Shown here piece after piece: positions 7,321 through 9,432 of a DNA stretch of 9,432 bases (position 1 is the stretch's first letter; every line of letters starts with the position of its first letter). The notes below the pieces were generated by a model. That model was not told the origin of the DNA, made no database searches, and saw only the letters and a program-made list of their open reading frames with translations. The stretch covers positions 1-9,432 of the forward strand of contig JAQBNV010000671.1 of assembly GCA_028288395.1 (NCBI GenBank), in the 5' to 3' direction. The position numbers were made by a program, and so were the translations under genes. This stretch comes from Adhaeribacter sp. GTDB lineage: Bacteria; Bacteroidota; Bacteroidia; Cytophagales; Hymenobacteraceae.

Positions 7321-7657
7321 AAGCAATATTTTATTTTAATATCGGAAAAGAAAATGTTATGCGGTTAAATCAATGCTTAAAAATATTTAAATTAAATTTT
7401 CAACGCGCCATTTTGCTAAGTTCTCAACTAAATTATAACCGGAATTTTATTAAGTCGAACAATGTGCTTTCGGACATTGCCTAACCGGTCTGAAGCCAAA
7501 GTAAGCATAAATAGGCATGGTTCCGCATTAATTGCCGGCGCCGGGTTTAAATTCCGGAAAAGGAAAAAAAAATATTCGTTTGCCAAAAAATAGATAAATT
7601 AAGGCAGTTGCTTTTATGGCTGATAATGCCCATTCTTATTAAATATTACTTAAACCG
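7321..7657. other. 337-nt divergent promoter region
   Basis: No ORF is supported. The stretch must hold the promoters for the minus-strand YdcF-like gene and the plus-strand SDR gene, but I find no clean TTG/TAnnTTTG pair on either strand. It contains a hairpin CAATGT-(8 nt)-ACATTG (7460-7479), a 10-bp palindrome CCGGCGCCGG (7535-7544) and an 8-bp palindrome TTCCGGAA (7552-7559). Any of these could be an operator, but no known regulator motif is recognisable. Confidence 0.5.
7460..7479. repeat. Inverted repeat in the divergent promoter region
   Basis: Perfect 6-bp arms CAATGT (7460-7465) and ACATTG (7474-7479) surround an 8-nt centre. The position between two divergent genes would suit an operator or a leader hairpin. 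There is no adjacent U-tract, so it is not a terminator. Confidence 0.3.
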
Positions 7658-8524
7658 ATGCAAACAGAATCTATGTTAAATGCCGTTGCCCTGCAGGGCA
7701 AAACGATACTGGTAACCGGCGGCGGTACCGGATTGGGCCGGGCCATGGCTGTTGCCTTTCTGCAAGCGGGTGCCCAGGTGATTATCTGTAGTAGAAAGTT
7801 AGAAGTACTGGAGCAGACGGCCCGGGAGCTGCATGCCGAAACCGGGGGAGAAATATTGCCGCTCCCTTGCGACGTCCGTTTTTATGAACAGGTGGAAGGA
7901 ATGGTGGCCGCGGCTTTGGCCCGGTTTGGGAAAATTGATGTATTGGTAAATAATGCGGCCGGTAATTTTGTGAGTCCTACCGAACGCCTGAGCCACAAGG
8001 CTTTTGATGTGGTAACCGACATTGTGTTGAAGGGAAGTTATAACTGCACGCTGGCCCTGGGTAAACACTGGATTGCACAAAAACAACCGGCCGCTATTTT
8101 AAATATTGTGACCACATACGCTTCTACCGGTTCCGGCTACGTAGTGCCTTCGGCTTGCGCCAAAGCGGGCGTACTGGCTTTAACCCGTTCGCTGGCGGCC
8201 GAATGGGCCAAATATGGTATCCGGTCCAATGCTATCGCGCCTGGGCCATTTCCGACCGAGGGTGCCATGAGCCGCCTGTTTCCGCCGCAACTAGCCAAAC
8301 AACTTGACCCCCTGAAACGCATACCCCTTAAGCGCTTTGGAGAACAACAGGAACTGGCTAACCTGGCGGCTTATCTGGTATCGGATTACGCGGCCTTTAT
8401 CACTGGCGAAGTAATTACTATTGATGGCGGCGAGTGGCTTTACGGGGCCGGGGAGTTTAATCATTTCGACCAGGTGCCTAACGAGTTGTGGGATGCACTG
8501 GCGCAAAAACGGAATAAAGAATAA
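7658..8524 (+). CDS. 2,4-dienoyl-CoA reductase-type SDR oxidoreductase
   Basis: This 288-residue short-chain dehydrogenase/reductase closely resembles mitochondrial 2,4-dienoyl-CoA reductase (DECR), which uses NADPH to reduce 2,4-dienoyl-CoA esters so that polyunsaturated fatty acids can enter beta-oxidation. Shared blocks are the cofactor loop TGGGTGLG (20-27), CSRK (44-47, an Arg/Lys pair that favours NADPH), NNAAGNFVSPTERLS (98-112), TDIVLKG (120-126) and GSGYVVPSACAKAGV (158-172). The usual SDR YxxxK is replaced by S165-xxx-K169, with Y154 eleven residues before the serine; this is the Tyr/Ser/Lys arrangement of DECR, so it is a family hallmark and not a lesion. The C-terminal IDGGEWLYGAGEFN also fits. 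It is unrelated to the flavin enzyme FadH of E. coli. Met6 is a possible alternative start. The gene appears monocistronic, with no strong terminator after it. Confidence 0.88.
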   Translation: MQTESMLNAVALQGKTILVTGGGTGLGRAMAVAFLQAGAQVIICSRKLEVLEQTARELHAETGGEILPLPCDVRFYEQVEGMVAAALARFGKIDVLVNNAAGNFVSPTERLSHKAFDVVTDIVLKGSYNCTLALGKHWIAQKQPAAILNIVTTYASTGSGYVVPSACAKAGVLALTRSLAAEWAKYGIRSNAIAPGPFPTEGAMSRLFPPQLAKQLDPLKRIPLKRFGEQQELANLAAYLVSDYAAFITGEVITIDGGEWLYGAGEFNHFDQVPNELWDALAQKRNKE

Positions 8525-8705
8525 TTTAAATAATTGCCTTAAACCAATATGGCAGGAGTGATGGCGCTGCAAATAATATTATTTACTGACGTTACGCAAG
8601 AATGCTGTTGAGGCGAGCAAACGTGTAAGCTAATCTTTTGTAAGACCCCTTCATTAGAACCCAAAAGGGAGAGCCATTAAGAGCAAAGTATTCTTTCTTT
8701 TTCTT

Positions 8706-8721
8706 TATAAAAATTTTTATA
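8706..8721. repeat. 16-bp perfect A/T palindrome
   Basis: TATAAAAATTTTTATA reads the same on both strands and runs on into TATACTATATTAG. It may be a promoter-proximal A/T element or a bent-DNA site upstream of the interleaved repeats. A 16-bp A/T palindrome can arise by chance in such an A/T-rich stretch. Confidence 0.4.
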
Positions 8722-8742
8722 TATACTATATTAGCTAGTGCT

Positions 8743-8829
8743 GTTCCGGTTATTGGTTGATTTTGGACGGCTAAACGGAATAAATGGGTATATCCATAGG
8801 ACTGATAACCGGAACGAACTCCGTTTAGC
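8743..8829 (+). repeat. Two interleaved perfect inverted repeats (pseudoknot topology)
   Basis: Repeat A pairs GTTCCGGTTAT (8743-8753) with ATAACCGGAAC (8805-8815), 11 bp without mismatch. Repeat B pairs GCTAAACGGA (8770-8779) with TCCGTTTAGC (8820-8829), 10 bp without mismatch. The arms run A-left, B-left, A-right, B-right, so both stems can coexist only as a pseudoknot; otherwise they are alternative folds. A minor hairpin ATGG/CCAT (8784-8797) sits between B-left and A-right. The element ends 24 nt before the lipoprotein ATG and abuts the GTTGGCAG box. Confidence 0.7.
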
Positions 8830-8834
8830 TACAA

Positions 8835-8842
8835 GTTGGCAG
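8835..8842 (+). other. Possible attC-like right half-site (R'-like GTT box)
   Basis: GTTGGCAG is the exact reverse complement of the box at 9400-9407, on the other side of the lipoprotein gene, and lies 11 nt before its ATG. Integron attC sites end in GTTRRRY, cut after the G. Here the GTT and the first two purines fit, but the last two positions (C, A) do not, so this is attC-like at best. Confidence 0.35.
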
Positions 8843-8853
8843 TCATAAATAAA

Positions 8854-9390
8854 ATGAAGAAGATATTAATATTTGTATTTACTATTTCTTTGATAAGCTC
8901 GTGCAAAGAAACTGAGCGAAAAGCCGAAGAGAAGCCTTTTCCCACCTTTACCTATGATGGCAATAAACACTTAAGGTTGCCTAGTTCAGAATACTATCCT
9001 TCAGATAACCGACCTTTTGAAGAGTGGGAAAAGCCTTATGGAACATTAACAGTACATTCTAACAGGGACTATGATTTAGTAAAAGTAAAGTTTTGGATGG
9101 TTGACAGCGTATTTAAAAGGCTTGCGCAAAAAGAAAACCTATCATACTTTAAAACCTATATACTCGATACGACTCAAAAAGAAAGAATATTCGACTTTAG
9201 CAATGGCTTTGAAGTTAAACCATTGGGTGACACTGCATACTTTGATTTGAAAATAAAGAACCTTAAAGCAACACAGCATGAACTCAAGGAGAAATGGTCA
9301 CTAAAAATTAAATGCCATTTTGAGGATAAAAATGGGGTTTCAGTAGACACCTTTTTTGTCAGTAACTTCAACGCTAAATGGATGAAATAA
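8854..9390 (+). CDS. Small lipoprotein of unknown function
   Basis: This 178-residue protein is not recognised. It starts MKKILIFVF, a basic n-region and hydrophobic core, and has a lipobox I14-S15-S16-C17, so it should be lipidated by Lgt and cleaved by signal peptidase II. The residues after the cysteine (K-E-T-E) are charged, recalling the K(D/E)-type lipoprotein export signals of Bacteroidota, so surface display is possible. The remainder alternates short hydrophobic strands with polar turns and suggests one beta-rich domain. A TTG at 8836 would add six residues and spoil the signal peptide, so the ATG is preferred. The gene is clearly A+T-richer than the rest of the window and sits snugly between two inverted boxes (8835-8842 and 9400-9407), as in an integron cassette or other transferred unit. 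No promoter is evident. Confidence 0.8.
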   Translation: MKKILIFVFTISLISSCKETERKAEEKPFPTFTYDGNKHLRLPSSEYYPSDNRPFEEWEKPYGTLTVHSNRDYDLVKVKFWMVDSVFKRLAQKENLSYFKTYILDTTQKERIFDFSNGFEVKPLGDTAYFDLKIKNLKATQHELKEKWSLKIKCHFEDKNGVSVDTFFVSNFNAKWMK

Positions 9391-9399
9391 AAATTACGT

Positions 9400-9407
9400 C
9401 TGCCAAC
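9400..9407 (+). other. Possible attC-like left half-site (R''-like AAC box), cut by window end
   Basis: CTGCCAAC starts 9 nt after the lipoprotein stop and is the reverse complement of the box at 8835-8842. The following ATTGTGTAAA would pair with TTTAGCTACAA, the stretch preceding the upstream box, if one extra A is left unpaired; an extrahelical base of this kind is typical of attC strand recognition. The rest of this site lies beyond the right edge. Confidence 0.35.
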
Positions 9408-9432
9408 ATTGTGTAAAAGTCATGCCACGGCC

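Larger units (their letters stand above)
8525..8853. other. Intergenic region with palindromes and an interleaved repeat element
   Basis: No gene is supported between the SDR stop and the lipoprotein ATG. It holds a perfect 14-bp A/T palindrome AAATAATATTATTT (8571-8584), a weak pair CCCTT/AAGGG around 8650-8670, a perfect 16-bp palindrome (8706-8721), two interleaved inverted repeats (8743-8829) and the box GTTGGCAG (8835-8842). Near 8617-8633, GCAAACGTGTAAGCTAA resembles the complement of the stretch ending at 8842 (CCAACTTGTAGCTAA), so the far end of a large attC-like element might lie there. Confidence 0.5.

Noticed and set aside
7658..8524. SDR as a pseudogene because the YxxxK tyrosine is missing
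   Set aside because: The Tyr/Ser/Lys arrangement and surrounding blocks match the dienoyl-CoA reductase family, so the change is normal for it.
8743..8842. A classical class 1 attC site
   Set aside because: The boxes do not fit RYYYAAC/GTTRRRY fully and the interleaved repeats do not form the usual single attC hairpin; only an attC-like reading is kept.
8836..8853. TTG at 8836 as the lipoprotein start
   Set aside because: It would place six residues before the MKKILIF signal peptide and overlap the GTTGGCAG box; the ATG at 8854 gives a standard lipoprotein signal.

Overview
The window looks like a stretch of a Bacteroidota chromosome, most likely order Cytophagales and close to the Hymenobacteraceae (Adhaeribacter/Pontibacter-like). 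This is an inference from several things: moderate GC, A/T-rich leaders with no clear Shine-Dalgarno in front of most starts, a Tat-exported lactonase-fold protein, a membrane-anchored YkuE-type phosphoesterase, and a short lipoprotein with an acidic stretch after its lipid-attached cysteine. No rRNA, tRNA, CRISPR array, complete insertion sequence or phage module is visible.

Layout. Positions 1-178 hold no complete gene but carry a strong bidirectional terminator. A Tat-exported lactonase-fold beta-propeller protein (179-1372, minus) is followed by a 542-nt gap that holds only the terminator of the next gene. That gene is an RhlE-type DEAD-box RNA helicase (1915-3150, minus). A 765-nt divergent gap (3151-3915), rich in small hairpins, separates it from a membrane-bound metallophosphoesterase (3916-5169, plus), which ends in a perfect 13-bp terminator. 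Three minus-strand genes follow, in transcription order YdcF/DUF218 protein (7320-6655), PhnB-like VOC protein (6538-6131) and a secreted GH16 endo-beta-glucanase (6051-5257). They share a strand with gaps of 116 and 79 nt, but nothing functional ties them together. A 337-nt divergent gap leads to a 2,4-dienoyl-CoA reductase-type SDR (7658-8524, plus).

The right end (about 8525-9432) is different. A visibly A+T-richer small lipoprotein gene (8854-9390, plus) sits tightly between two inverted 8-bp boxes, GTTGGCAG (8835-8842) and CTGCCAAC (9400-9407). Just upstream are two perfect inverted repeats of 11 and 10 bp whose arms interleave, giving a pseudoknot topology. ORF-sized DNA bounded by inverted half-sites, with an extra unpaired A beside the right-hand box, resembles an integron gene cassette with attC-like sites, although the boxes do not match the classical attC consensus. 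This is the most unusual part of the window. No integrase gene is in view, so the cassette reading is a hypothesis.

The other genes are housekeeping or nutritional in character: RNA remodelling, lipid beta-oxidation, polysaccharide breakdown and envelope phosphodiester metabolism. They do not form an obvious single pathway.
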